64,000 bases of DNA from Dyadobacter sp. CY312 (GCF_021390535.1 NZ_JAJUXG010000009.1:1-64000), one strand, 5' to 3'; shown: positions 51,788 to 62,251, counted from the stretch's first letter. Notes: generated by a model not told the origin, from the sequence alone. Program-made: numbers and translations.

Positions 51788-54700
51788 CGCTTTGATACCC
51801 ATAAGAGGATGGGAAACCCGTTTGTCGATTTAATTTGCAGCACCTTTCCGCCTTTGACGTTTTCTGCCTTGCCAATGAATTTTCCGGTTACACTGCTAAT
51901 TCTCCGGAGCTGAAAACTTCCGGTATAACCTGACAAGTCCAGCAAAAAAGTTTCAGCAGGCAGCAGATAGGCTATCGTCCCTTTTCCGGGATCCGACAGT
52001 TCGTATTTGCCTGCACCTGTTTCCAAAGGTTTCATCGCCGAAGCACTGATCAGGAATGCCGGATCCTCCACTTTTGGGATGGCGCTGATTGATCCGCCAG
52101 CCATAAAAACTGCCCAGGCATTGCTATCGGAGCCATTGGCGGAATACAAAACAGGTTTATCAGGATATTTACGGCGGTATTCCAGAACAGCCTGATAGAT
52201 TGCTTCAAAGGAAATTTTACCCGTTTTTTGAATCCTTGCATGTTGTCTTGGTGCAAGGTTTTTTCCTCCTTCAGGAGCATAATACATGCCATCTTCTTTT
52301 TTATTCCAATAACGAATATCAATGATGTCCACTATTTTTGAATAGGCAGGATCCGACAAAACAGCGTCCTGCACATCTTTGGTTGTACTTAGTGCTACCA
52401 GTGCATTTCTTCTCTTCTCTTTTTCCCACTCTGCAATAACATCCAGCCAGAATTTGACAAAATGGAGCGGTCCGGTGTATTCTGCGCTGATAAACTGAAT
52501 CACACTGCTATTGTCAGTAAAGTTGTCCAGGCACTTCCGGATATAGGCTTTATGAAGTTCCCTGCGGACCGGATGGCTGATGTCGTAAAACTGGTCAGCC
52601 ATAAAAATGCGTTTATCACCTGCATAAGGTGGTGGTTCCGGAAAACCGGTATCATTGATATTGTTGGCCGGGCGCCATGGAAAATCTGCGTAATGTGCGC
52701 CAGCTTCCAGAATGTTATGCTGAAAATAATTCTCATGATAAAGCACCAATCCTTTCCGGTCGGCCAGGTCGGCAAACTGATGCAGCCGGTTCCAATACCA
52801 GGTGTTGTATTTGGTCAGATCATATTTACTTAGGTCGTCCCATGCCTTTCCCTGTCCGCTTCTGGCAAAAGGCTGCTCGTAAAAAGGAGGCCATACCTCC
52901 CCATCTATTCTTCTTATCCGCTCATGATCATCTCTTCTTCTGTCATACCAAAGGCCGTAGTTATGATCAAGCACAGTTATGTTTTTTGCTAAAAGAGAAT
53001 CGGTCATTTCATCGGGGCTGTCAGTTAAACCGCTTCCGTACCGTCCCGGAACAAAACGGGTAATGTGCGGCTTAGAAACATTTACATCATGTGGCCTGAT
53101 ACTCCCCCTCCACCAGGACACTTCCTGACGATTACCGGTCAGAACCTTATCTCCGCTTACAAGCCGGCCATTTTTTATTTTCAGCGGTACCGCTTCCTTT
53201 GCCGAAACCGGTTGCTTAACCCCAATGTCATCGATGGTTTTAATACCGGAATTATTTATAGGAATAGGTTTTCTTTTAATAACCTCATCAATCCAGTCTG
53301 TTAACTGAAGCGCAGGCTCTAACGATCCGGCCGACAATTTCGCGGCTTGTTCCATTGTCGGACTGCTGGATGCTTCTGTACCATTTGGTAAAAGAAATGC
53401 GCGGTCTAAAACTTCTTTCCCTAGCCTTTCCGAAAGCTGCGCGTAATAGAGGCTTCGGGGCTGAATATGTTCATTTACGTTTTCCCAATATCCGTCACCT
53501 GCAAATTGCGACCAGATGCCAAATGCATAATTGGTGGCCGTTGGCGGACTGTAATTGTCGACTCTTGAAGCCGAACATTGCCAGAGTACACTGTTGGCGG
53601 CTGTCCAGCCAGCACCCTGCCCATCCTGCCCGCGGTTTTTGAGGCTTAAAGCATTGCCGTCAATATTAACGACATCAAACAGCACGCCGGATGCCCAGCT
53701 GTCAATTGCACCACTGAAACTAAACGGCAGATGCGACTCACATTGCACGAAAGCGTTGGGACCAGCGGCACAATAGCCCACGGAAAAATCATGGTAACCG
53801 TTCTCGGCATAACATCTTTGGAAAAGTGTTTGCTGCCCCTGCGTAAAAAAAGTATATCGTCGCTGCCCTGCTATTTCTGACACCGGGTTCAACGATTTAC
53901 AATCCTCAACAGTAATTTTTGACGCCGATTCATAAACCGCAACAGCTGAACCAGCCAGATTCTGAAAATTCACCTGACGAACCCACGCATTCTCAACATG
54001 CTCGAAGGTGATGCCCATCCAACGGTGATCCTCATCTTTTGGGTTCGATTGATCGTAGTCCGATGCGATCGTCAGATTCTCAATGCCAGCCTGACCTATC
54101 CGGCCCGGCCATTGATAGACAGAAACAGTACCTCCTCCATATTGCTGGTCGATTGCAGTGGTTACCGGCGCATCTATAGTAATTTGAGTTCCTGAGACTG
54201 ATGTAATGATTCTGTCCCAAACAATATCACGCTGCCTCGGTTTCCAACCTAACCAGCCAGTCTCCCCCCCAAATTCTTCCATCTTTAAAACCTGGATCCA
54301 TTCTTTTGTGGAAGGTCGGGTGATGCGGATTTTATCTCCCTTTTTTAAGGATGCCGTACTTTCCAGTTGCAGAGCCGTTGCATTCACTGGAACATACGGA
54401 TCTGTAATTTTGATTTCCTTTTCGGTTTTAGCGTCATTTTTGCCAAAAAACCTGACAACCGTCTCCCTGGTTTTTCCAGCTGCCCGCAAGATAGTTCCAT
54501 CTTTTCCCTGGCCGCTTCCTCTTAGTATTACACCCGAATTTTTGATTAACAAACTTCCCTGAATGGTATGTATCCCTTTTTCCAAAAGCACTGCACCACG
54601 AAAATTATCAGGACCCAGTGGCAGGCCTGCCACATAATCCAGCGCAGACTGTATCCGTAAAGTAGCGTCACCGGATTTTAACGGAACCACCACTTTAACC

Positions 54701-54999
54701 GGAACATCAGGAAGTGCCACATTGCCTCCCATATATCCGCTATGGGAAAAATCGACGATTCTGTTTCCCAGAGAATCAGGAACGTAAACCAGCCCCCCCC
54801 CTTTTTCCGGGGAAACCGGTGAGAGTGGCCTCACCTTTTTTTGCGCGATAACCGGAACCGTAACAAGTAAACACAACCCGCAAATAAGTAAGGTTGCGTT
54901 TAAAATGTTAGCTGGTGAAATGTAATTTATTTTTCTCAACGGTATTAACTGTGACTTTAATAATCGATCATTTTTATACCCATCGGATTGTTTTCCCAC
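51784..54999 (-). CDS. Giant two-domain protein: beta-helix plus DUF6298
   Basis: 1071 residues. An unusually long charged N-terminus precedes the hydrophobic signal (NATLLICGLCLLVTVPVIAQ). Residues ~75-560 form a right-handed parallel beta-helix of the pectate-lyase-like kind (GAVLLEKGIHTIQGSLLIKN, NAWVRQVNFQNLAGSAVAVY, FQRCYAENGYHDFSVGYCAA). Residues ~620-1070 match DUF6298 with a barrel-like part (HQFADLADRKGLVLYHENYF, IQFISAEYTGPLHFVKFWLD) and a terminal beta domain. Two catalytic modules in one chain would let a lyase or esterase and a glycosidase act on neighbouring bonds. Last four bases overlap the GH63-like start. Confidence 0.75.
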   Translation of the reverse strand: MGKQSDGYKNDRLLKSQLIPLRKINYISPANILNATLLICGLCLLVTVPVIAQKKVRPLSPVSPEKGGGLVYVPDSLGNRIVDFSHSGYMGGNVALPDVPVKVVVPLKSGDATLRIQSALDYVAGLPLGPDNFRGAVLLEKGIHTIQGSLLIKNSGVILRGSGQGKDGTILRAAGKTRETVVRFFGKNDAKTEKEIKITDPYVPVNATALQLESTASLKKGDKIRITRPSTKEWIQVLKMEEFGGETGWLGWKPRQRDIVWDRIITSVSGTQITIDAPVTTAIDQQYGGGTVSVYQWPGRIGQAGIENLTIASDYDQSNPKDEDHRWMGITFEHVENAWVRQVNFQNLAGSAVAVYESASKITVEDCKSLNPVSEIAGQRRYTFFTQGQQTLFQRCYAENGYHDFSVGYCAAGPNAFVQCESHLPFSFSGAIDSWASGVLFDVVNIDGNALSLKNRGQDGQGAGWTAANSVLWQCSASRVDNYSPPTATNYAFGIWSQFAGDGYWENVNEHIQPRSLYYAQLSERLGKEVLDRAFLLPNGTEASSSPTMEQAAKLSAGSLEPALQLTDWIDEVIKRKPIPINNSGIKTIDDIGVKQPVSAKEAVPLKIKNGRLVSGDKVLTGNRQEVSWWRGSIRPHDVNVSKPHITRFVPGRYGSGLTDSPDEMTDSLLAKNITVLDHNYGLWYDRRRDDHERIRRIDGEVWPPFYEQPFARSGQGKAWDDLSKYDLTKYNTWYWNRLHQFADLADRKGLVLYHENYFQHNILEAGAHYADFPWRPANNINDTGFPEPPPYAGDKRIFMADQFYDISHPVRRELHKAYIRKCLDNFTDNSSVIQFISAEYTGPLHFVKFWLDVIAEWEKEKRRNALVALSTTKDVQDAVLSDPAYSKIVDIIDIRYWNKKEDGMYYAPEGGKNLAPRQHARIQKTGKISFEAIYQAVLEYRRKYPDKPVLYSANGSDSNAWAVFMAGGSISAIPKVEDPAFLISASAMKPLETGAGKYELSDPGKGTIAYLLPAETFLLDLSGYTGSFQLRRISSVTGKFIGKAENVKGGKVLQIKSTNGFPILLWVSKR

Positions 55000-55019
55000 C
55001 GTCGGATGGATAACAAAAA

Positions 55020-56714
55020 CTACTTCCTTACGGATTCTCCCTTGGACGATGCCAGCGTATCAAAGTTATTTTTTGGATTTGTCCAGTCCGTTTTCTTTTT
55101 AGGATCGATACCATTGATGAACTTTTCGATGTTTGAATAGCCATCACCATTCATATCCTTCTGCGCATCAGCCGGATCTTTCGGATTTAAAGCATATTTA
55201 ATCTCCCAATCATCCGGCATGCCGTCATTGTCGGAGTCCTTATAAGGTGTTCCTTTGTATTCCGGATACCCTCCTACCTGCGAAACATCCGTGATGATTC
55301 CATTTTTGTATGAATCAATAGGTAAGCGACGATGCTCAAACTGAGTAGTTGGTAATTTTACATTTTCAATCGGATTGATCTTTCCTGTACGCACCTGTGT
55401 GGTTACCCGTGCGTCCACTGCGTCGCGTTTTGGAAGCGTTGCCCCGGCGTTATCCAGTACATAACTAAACGATTCTTTTGCAGTCATAATCGGAAATTCT
55501 GGCATAGGTAGCGGCTTATTCCATTTCATGTGCTCGGTATATTCACCAGTGTTTGACAGCTCTTCAACCTGAACACCCCCATCCCAGTTATTTTTGGTCA
55601 CACTCTGATAACCTTCCATGATATTTCCATTTACATACGCACGACCGTAAACATGATGATCCAGTTTGCTTCTGCCAGATTCCGGTTTCAGGATACGATG
55701 ACCAATAGGAGCATCCTTTGGAGTTTGTGGTCCTGGTTTGAAATAATTGTTGATAATGTTGTACATCGCGCGGTAATCACCGCCGTCTATTGAGCGGTGA
55801 ACCCAGTTGAATACGACGTTATTGGCGAAGTTAAAAACGCCAAACCAACCAATGGAAGGATTTCTACCAGCATTATTTGCCCATAGATTACGCATAAATG
55901 TACAGTTCTCTCCGCCCAGCGTACTTCCAAAAGAGTGGTTCCAGGTATCGAGTGTTTCAGAAAAAATTGAGTTTTGGATGGTAATGTTCACGGTTGGCAG
56001 CTTCTGTTCGGCAATACCGGTACTATCGTTATACATGTGACGATACATGGACATATTTTCATCCAATCCCCAACTCGCAGAAACGTGATCGATCATGATA
56101 TTCCCGATCGGGTTTCCACCAATAGAATCATCACGACGGCCCACAAATGTTTCACCTCTACGGAAACGCATATGCCTGATCACTACGTCATGTGTATTAA
56201 TCCAGACTGTTTCTCCGGCCACGCAAACTCCATCTCCCGGAGCGGTCTGTCCGGCGATAGTAATGTAAGGCGCACGGATAATTAATGGCGTTTTGATTCT
56301 GATAATGCCTGCAACGTTAAAAACGACAATCCGTGCACCACCTTTTTCACAAGCATCACGTAGGGTTCCCGGGCCGCTGTCGGCCAGACTTGTTACCACA
56401 TAAACCTTTCCACCCCGACCACCAAAACTGAAAGCGCCACCGCCCTGCGCACCTGGAAAAGCAGGAATTTCAGATTGCGGAAGATCAACCGGGCGCGCTG
56501 CCCATGGAATGTACGGCTTGCCATTTTTTGCTTCCTGTTGAATAACAGGCCACGCTTTTTGCCAGGCTATATCCGATCTTTTGTTTGCCTCTGCCAGCAG
56601 TGAATCACTCGTTTTCTGTGCAGCAGCGGGTATCTTGGGATATTGCGCTACGACTTTCTCCCCTATTAAAACCAGAATAAATAACGAAAACAAAGAATAA
56701 CGTTTAGTGCTCAT
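55020..56714 (-). CDS. PL1-family pectate lyase with Ca-binding TSP3-like end
   Basis: 564 residues with signal peptide (to KVVAQ). The parallel beta-helix opens with IPAFPGAQGGGAFSFGGRGG and GPGTLRDACEKGGARIVVFN, then ITIAGQTAPGDGVCVAGE, VIRHMRFRRGETFVGRRDDS and IMIDHVSASWGLDENMSMYR, the usual PL1 calcium and substrate region. The C-terminus has a thrombospondin-type-3 calcium repeat (DSDNDGMPDDWEIKYALNPK). It cleaves homogalacturonan-like stretches by beta-elimination. It is encoded right after the SusCD pair of locus 2. Confidence 0.93.
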   Translation of the reverse strand: MSTKRYSLFSLFILVLIGEKVVAQYPKIPAAAQKTSDSLLAEANKRSDIAWQKAWPVIQQEAKNGKPYIPWAARPVDLPQSEIPAFPGAQGGGAFSFGGRGGKVYVVTSLADSGPGTLRDACEKGGARIVVFNVAGIIRIKTPLIIRAPYITIAGQTAPGDGVCVAGETVWINTHDVVIRHMRFRRGETFVGRRDDSIGGNPIGNIMIDHVSASWGLDENMSMYRHMYNDSTGIAEQKLPTVNITIQNSIFSETLDTWNHSFGSTLGGENCTFMRNLWANNAGRNPSIGWFGVFNFANNVVFNWVHRSIDGGDYRAMYNIINNYFKPGPQTPKDAPIGHRILKPESGRSKLDHHVYGRAYVNGNIMEGYQSVTKNNWDGGVQVEELSNTGEYTEHMKWNKPLPMPEFPIMTAKESFSYVLDNAGATLPKRDAVDARVTTQVRTGKINPIENVKLPTTQFEHRRLPIDSYKNGIITDVSQVGGYPEYKGTPYKDSDNDGMPDDWEIKYALNPKDPADAQKDMNGDGYSNIEKFINGIDPKKKTDWTNPKNNFDTLASSKGESVRK

Positions 56715-56739
56715 AGTGAAATTTTGATTGGTATTTACT

Positions 56740-58494
56740 TTATTTTAATGGGTCAAAAGTACCGGAAGGCCAACCCAGGTTTTGTTCCAGCCTGGGATTA
56801 TTGGCTAATGCTGTGGAAGGAATTGCAAAGAAATAATACTCCGGCAGCCACTTAATCGCATATTTGGTGTCCAGTGATTTTGGTACAATTTCAAAATAGT
56901 TTCTGTAAGCTGAATCCAGGCTCATGCCATCACGCTTCGATGCAAAATCAGCGGCAGAGATAGCGGAGGTTTTCAGGTTGATCGTAACCCCCGTTCTTCT
57001 TTTATCATTTAAAACAGATTCAAACAATTTCCAGCGTCGCAGATCCCAGAAACGTTTACCTTCAAATGCGAGCTCAATTTGTCTTTCATGAAGGATCGCT
57101 TCAAACATTTCTGCTCTGGTCATATTCGCTTTTAAGCCGTAAAGTCCATCAGCACCCGCTTCGATCCCGGCACGTTGGCGAATCTCAGAAAGCTGATTAT
57201 ATGCCTCATCCAGCTTATTAATTCCGCAGGCTGCTTCAGCAAAATTGAGCATTACCTCGGCATAACGCATTTCAATCCAGTCGGTTCCGCTGTTGGCTAC
57301 GGCACCGCTTGCCAGATTCGGATCAATGGCTTTACGGACATAAAAGCCGGTTGTCGTGGCTTTCTGTTCAACCGTTTTATTGTCGACCATGTAAGTCCAT
57401 AAACGGTAATTGGTATTTCCATTGATATGCCAGGTGGCACCGTTATAAGCAATGGTATTATTAAATCTCGGATCCCGGTTTTTGTAAAACAACTGGGAAT
57501 CGTAACCGGAACTTTTCTCTGTAATATTCTTTCCGCTTTTCATAGGAAAGGCTTGCGCTATTTCCCAAGTTGGCTGGTTTGAACCACTTCCAGTTCCCAG
57601 ATAAGACGGGCGGGTGTTATTATCCCAACCTTGATTTTTATTGATCTGGTCTCCAACTTTGTTGTTATAGCAAGTCACCCAAACTGCTTCAGAATTATTG
57701 GCCTCGGTAAACCATAAATCTCTAAAACTCTGATGTAGTTTAAATCCGTTTGCTGAAAGCAGTTCGATTGCTTTTTTATTTGCTTCATAAGCCAGTTTCC
57801 ATCGCTCGGGTAAGTCGCTGGGATTAAACTGCGGACTGGCCCAGTGCAGCAAAACTCTACCTTTAAAGCCTGCTGCCGCTCCGCTTGTTATCCTTCCCCA
57901 GTCATTACTGTTCGACCATTTTCCAGGCAGGTTTGCAATACTGTAATCCAGATCTTTTACAATTTGGCCAATACTCTCAGAGGTACTGCTGCGTGGGATT
58001 GCTGCTTCTTCCTTTGCTTGCTCCCCCACTCCCGCTAGCGGCTCCAACACAAGCGGAACACCTCCGTAAAGTTGTACAAGATCAAAATAACGATAGGCTC
58101 TGAAAAAAGTCACCTGAGCCTGCAGCTCCTTTTTATATCCTTCGCTTAAAATGCTTTGCGGCATTTTTGCTAAAAACTGATTGATGGAGCGAATCTTTCC
58201 GTAGTTGTTGGTTGCATTTACAGTGGTACCGAAGTCCGTAACCGTATTAACCTGCACAGTCCCCTCAAAAAATTTCGTCTCACCGGAAATCTCATCCGTA
58301 CATTTCAGAAAATCGCCGGTTGGCCACACAGGAAGGTTCTGATCATAAACATAGTCCACATAACCTCTTGCCAGCAGCGAATCATTAAAAACCTGCTCTT
58401 CGTTAAAAGCCGAAAGGTCTGTTTTGTCAAGTACTTTCTCGCATCCGCAAAGGACAAAAGCACTGAGTATGGTAATGATATATTTTGTTCTCAT
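56740..58494 (-). CDS. susD: SusD/RagB-family glycan-binding lipoprotein (locus 2)
   Basis: 584 residues, lipobox LCGC at about residue 18. Features: DLSAFNEEQVFNDSLLARGY, VTFFRAYRYFDLVQLYGGVP, ITSGAAAGFKGRVLLHWASP and the C-terminal AILHERQIELAFEGKRFWDL followed by RRWK. It belongs to the longer SusD subgroup, often tied to pectin loci. Encoded 11 bases after its SusC partner and 25 bases before the PL1 gene. Confidence 0.95.
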   Translation of the reverse strand: MRTKYIITILSAFVLCGCEKVLDKTDLSAFNEEQVFNDSLLARGYVDYVYDQNLPVWPTGDFLKCTDEISGETKFFEGTVQVNTVTDFGTTVNATNNYGKIRSINQFLAKMPQSILSEGYKKELQAQVTFFRAYRYFDLVQLYGGVPLVLEPLAGVGEQAKEEAAIPRSSTSESIGQIVKDLDYSIANLPGKWSNSNDWGRITSGAAAGFKGRVLLHWASPQFNPSDLPERWKLAYEANKKAIELLSANGFKLHQSFRDLWFTEANNSEAVWVTCYNNKVGDQINKNQGWDNNTRPSYLGTGSGSNQPTWEIAQAFPMKSGKNITEKSSGYDSQLFYKNRDPRFNNTIAYNGATWHINGNTNYRLWTYMVDNKTVEQKATTTGFYVRKAIDPNLASGAVANSGTDWIEMRYAEVMLNFAEAACGINKLDEAYNQLSEIRQRAGIEAGADGLYGLKANMTRAEMFEAILHERQIELAFEGKRFWDLRRWKLFESVLNDKRRTGVTINLKTSAISAADFASKRDGMSLDSAYRNYFEIVPKSLDTKYAIKWLPEYYFFAIPSTALANNPRLEQNLGWPSGTFDPLK

Positions 58495-58505
58495 GATGGT
58501 CGAAT

Positions 58506-61500
58506 TTAAAGTGTTAGGTTTAGTCCAAGTGACCAGGTTCTCATCACCGGATATACATTGTAGGAACCGGCGGCATCTTTATAATCATAAGGATTATAGA
58601 AATTAACAGGGTTCATGGCTACTCCGATAATTTTAAGAGAAGTAACCCCTAAACGTTTGGTTACATTCTGACCTAATGTGTAGGAAAGGTTCAGGCTGCG
58701 CATCCGGAACGAAAAAGAGTTTCTGAACCAGAAAGAAGATGTTACTGAATAAGTATCTTCATAATAAGGATCAGGATAAGCAGCCGAAGTATTTTCAGGT
58801 GTGTAATGATCAGTCCAAAAAATAGGGCGCGATATATCCTTGGCCGCTCTTTTTCTCGCATCCGATTCTATGACTGCCTGCCCGCCAAAGGAACCGGCAG
58901 TAACCATATCAAGCTTAAAGCCTTTATATCCGATCCCGAAAGACAGACCGAAAGTGTAATGATTGTTTTCCTTATTGGTTAACCAGTCCAAATCGTCTTC
59001 GGTAATTTTCCCATCCGGCGCTGCGTAAGTTCCATCGGTTTGTCTTGGTCCGCGAATATCTTTATAGTAAAGCATTCCGGGTTTCGGAGCCTGCCCGAAA
59101 ATTGTATAACCTGTATTTTTTTCTAAAAACTGTTCGACCTCCTGCTCGGACCTGAACATACCAAGATAATGATATCCCTGTACACCCCGGTCACCTGACT
59201 TTCCGGTGGGATCCAGCCAGGTGCCTGCATTGGTTGATGCTACATCGACTAAAACATTTTTGTTGTCATTCCAGGCCAGGAATGCATTCACGTTATAGTT
59301 GATGTCCTTGCCGATTTTGTCATTCCAACCGGTTGAAAATTCCAGGCCGAAAGAGTTCACTGTCTCGTAGTTTTCAGAGGGCATTACCGAACCGATCGTT
59401 AGGGGCACAGATGAAGAAAGTGTTGTCAGCAGGTTATAACCATGATCATGATAAGCATCAATGGTTGTAGACAGTCTATTATTCAGAAATGAAGCGTCCA
59501 GACCTATGTTCTTCTTGGTAACATCATCCCAGCGGCCAAAGTAGTTAGGCAATTTTTCTAGTTTAATTCCAACGGTCCGGTCGCTGTTTCCTCCAAAAAC
59601 GGCACCATTTGAAGCTTGTGGCGTATATCGCTGCATCCATTGCCAGCTTGCCGTTCTGTCACCTCCCAGAAATCCTATGGAAGCCCGTAGTTTCATGAAG
59701 TTAACGAAGGCAACTTTTTCTTTAAACAACTTTTCTTCTGAAAGGACCCAGCCTGCCGAAAGCTGTGGGAAAGTACCCCAGCGGTAATCCGGCGCAAACT
59801 TTGTAGATGCATCCCGGCGAAAGGAAACTTCAAGCAAATATTTATCTGCGTAACTGTAATTCAATCTTCCGACGTAAGACAAAACACCACTTTCGTTAGC
59901 AAGGTTTGGCCCAATATCTTTAGCACCCAACGCGGACATCAGATAGTCATTTCCGCCTTCGAAAATACCTTCTTTCATCGTAGCAATACTTTCAGTATAA
60001 ATTTCCGACTGCTCCACCAAAGCTAACGCGCTGACAGAATGACGGCCAAAGTCCCTGGCATAACTCAGGTTAACATTCACCTGATAACCGTCTGTATACC
60101 CCGGGTTGAACCTCAAGCGGTCGCCGTTGTTTAGTCGCGTTGCCGGGTTGGGTGTCCCGCCGTAAATATGCTTGTTATCCCCGAGCATCGAAAATCCGTA
60201 GGTCTTATAATAAGTACCAAACTGTTTACCCCAGTCATTACCAAGGTTTTTATTGTAAACCGTCCTGATTTTAAAGCCGGGAATAAAAGGAACGTTATAT
60301 TCCAGATAAGCATTGATATTGAGCACCGTATTTCGCGCTCTTGTATAATTATCAAGCTTCTGTGCTTCAAAGAAGTGAAAACCCGTCGATCCCGTACCCC
60401 CAGGGAGCAAAACAGGCAATTCGTTCACATAAGGCGGGATAAACTGCGGAGTGTTTAGCAGGTTGGTTACATCTTTTTCAACATTTTCGCCTCCCTGTTT
60501 CAGATAAAAAAGCTTATTGTCGGACAGATTACCGCTTACACCCAACCCGATTTTGATACTGTTGGTCACTTTCACATCTGCACTTGCCCTGAAATTCCAC
60601 TTTTTATAGTTGATGTTATCAACATTCCCGTTCTGATAAAAATAAGTTGCACCGGCGAAAAATGTTGCTCTTTCCGTCCCTCCACTGATATTCAAAGCAT
60701 GGCGTGTATTCAACGAAGGTTTCCAGGCCATGTCAAACCAGTTGTAATTGTTGTTTTTAAAATGCTCCAGTTCATCCGGTGAGTAATATTCCGGATCTGC
60801 CTGCGCCAGGCCCTTTGTTTTATTATAATCATTGAGGTAAGTAGCGAGCTGAACGCCATTCATCACCTTCGGCTTATAGGATGCATCCGATACACCGAAC
60901 GTGGTGGTGTAATTAACCTGAGGTTTTCCCGACTTTCCCCGCTTTGTACGTACTACGACAACACCGAGAGCCGCCCGGGCACCGTAAACAGCTGCGGCTC
61001 CGTCTTTAAGTATGGAAAGATTTTCTATTTCCGAAGCATCCAGCATTTGAAAGTCTGCTTCCGACCTAATTACGTCGTCGATGATAAACAGTGGTGAATT
61101 GCTTCCGCCGTCCTTTGAAGCTTTTGTAGGATTACGTATCACGATAGACGCGGCAGTACCCGGCCGGGCTGTTCCCCCACTAACCGATACTCCTGGTAAC
61201 TTACCCACAAGCGCTGATGAAATATCACCAACCGGCAGTTCATCGATCTGATTCATTTTGACCGTTGCAACAGCGCCCGTCAAATGGGATCTTTTTTGTT
61301 CTCCATAACCGATTACAACCACATCATCCAATGCCTTGACATCAGGCAGCATATTGATTTCCAGAAATGTGCGGTTGCCAGGTTCGATGGTTTGGTTTAT
61401 GAATCCGACATAACTAACCACAAGCGAGCCTCCGTCTGTGGGTATATCAATCGAAAACTTTCCTTCTGCATCACTAACGGTACCCGTGCGTGCGCCTTTT

Positions 61501-61634
61501 ACAAGAATAGATACGCCCGGCAGTTTATCTTTTGTAACACCATCTCTTACTTCACCCTTCAGTTGACGGGTTTGTGCAATCCCACTCAGCGATAAGCTAA
61601 GAAAGAAAAAAATAAGTAAACCATTTTTCATCAT
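58506..61634 (-). CDS. susC: SusC/RagA-family TonB-linked outer-membrane transporter (locus 2)
   Basis: 1042 residues with signal peptide (to GIAQ), N-terminal CarboxypepD-like domain (RQLKGEVRDGVTKDKLPGVS), DDVVVIGYGEQKRSHLTGAV, plug with IVIRNPTKASKDGGSNSPLF and ENLSILKDGAAAVYGARAAL, and a long barrel. First gene of locus 2, which runs leftward for 19 kb to the GH95 gene. Its plug and loops differ strongly from the locus-1 SusC, so the two probably take different fragments of the target glycan. Confidence 0.96.
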   Translation of the reverse strand: MMKNGLLIFFFLSLSLSGIAQTRQLKGEVRDGVTKDKLPGVSILVKGARTGTVSDAEGKFSIDIPTDGGSLVVSYVGFINQTIEPGNRTFLEINMLPDVKALDDVVVIGYGEQKRSHLTGAVATVKMNQIDELPVGDISSALVGKLPGVSVSGGTARPGTAASIVIRNPTKASKDGGSNSPLFIIDDVIRSEADFQMLDASEIENLSILKDGAAAVYGARAALGVVVVRTKRGKSGKPQVNYTTTFGVSDASYKPKVMNGVQLATYLNDYNKTKGLAQADPEYYSPDELEHFKNNNYNWFDMAWKPSLNTRHALNISGGTERATFFAGATYFYQNGNVDNINYKKWNFRASADVKVTNSIKIGLGVSGNLSDNKLFYLKQGGENVEKDVTNLLNTPQFIPPYVNELPVLLPGGTGSTGFHFFEAQKLDNYTRARNTVLNINAYLEYNVPFIPGFKIRTVYNKNLGNDWGKQFGTYYKTYGFSMLGDNKHIYGGTPNPATRLNNGDRLRFNPGYTDGYQVNVNLSYARDFGRHSVSALALVEQSEIYTESIATMKEGIFEGGNDYLMSALGAKDIGPNLANESGVLSYVGRLNYSYADKYLLEVSFRRDASTKFAPDYRWGTFPQLSAGWVLSEEKLFKEKVAFVNFMKLRASIGFLGGDRTASWQWMQRYTPQASNGAVFGGNSDRTVGIKLEKLPNYFGRWDDVTKKNIGLDASFLNNRLSTTIDAYHDHGYNLLTTLSSSVPLTIGSVMPSENYETVNSFGLEFSTGWNDKIGKDINYNVNAFLAWNDNKNVLVDVASTNAGTWLDPTGKSGDRGVQGYHYLGMFRSEQEVEQFLEKNTGYTIFGQAPKPGMLYYKDIRGPRQTDGTYAAPDGKITEDDLDWLTNKENNHYTFGLSFGIGYKGFKLDMVTAGSFGGQAVIESDARKRAAKDISRPIFWTDHYTPENTSAAYPDPYYEDTYSVTSSFWFRNSFSFRMRSLNLSYTLGQNVTKRLGVTSLKIIGVAMNPVNFYNPYDYKDAAGSYNVYPVMRTWSLGLNLTL

Positions 61635-61693
61635 CTGATTAGTCGATTAAAATATAACGAAACCAATATTTACTGCGATTTTCATTAGTAAAC

Positions 61694-61890
61694 AGGGTTA
61701 AAACCCTTGGTCAAGTCTATTTAGCCTCATGGTACTAAACAAATATTTATTTGATTTTTTTTACGCACACGTTGCCGGGAACGTTTGCATAATACTTTCG
61801 AAAATTTTCCTTTAGCAAGAAAGTGTATAAAAGACACAATAATCCGTAAGTAAAAAGTATATCCAGGCAGAATTAAAAGAAAGAAAAATT
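61694..61890. promoter_or_regulatory. SusC (locus 2) upstream region with palindromes
   Basis: Three elements: AGGGTTAAAACCCT (61694-61707), a 14-base inverted repeat near the start; a 24-base palindrome at 61765-61788 with arms GCAcACGTT and AACGTtTGC around GCCGGG, the shape of a LacI-type operator; and a purine run AATTAAAAGAAAGAAAAATT (61871-61890) like the DeoR-type motif. No other signal was recognised between 61635 and 62250. Confidence 0.5.
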
Positions 61891-62251
61891 GCACTATTAA
61901 AATATTTAAACATCGATTTGTTTCGGATTTATTCATATTTCTATTGATAATAATAAATTTTCGAAAACATTACATATTAATCCCAGATCACACAATAGAA
62001 AATGATACAGGCTGATTTTGGGTTTTTGCATGTTCGATTACCATCCAATCATCTTCTCCATGATTGCTGGAACCTCCCACATGGACCCAAAAATCCAGTC
62101 AAAATATATGGCATTAATCGGGTCACTTTTTCTGGGCTGATACGAAAGTTTATATCTCATGCGTGACAATTCCCTTCTCGGCCATGGCGACATGGCTTCA
62201 TTCAGAATTAATCCGCCGGGGCCTTTTTCATGTTCGCCAAAAGTAGAATAC

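Noticed and set aside
61727-61936. 69-codon minus-strand frame upstream of the second SusC
   Set aside because: It lies across the AT-rich promoter with operator-like palindromes and reads as low-complexity hydrophobic and lysine-rich sequence.
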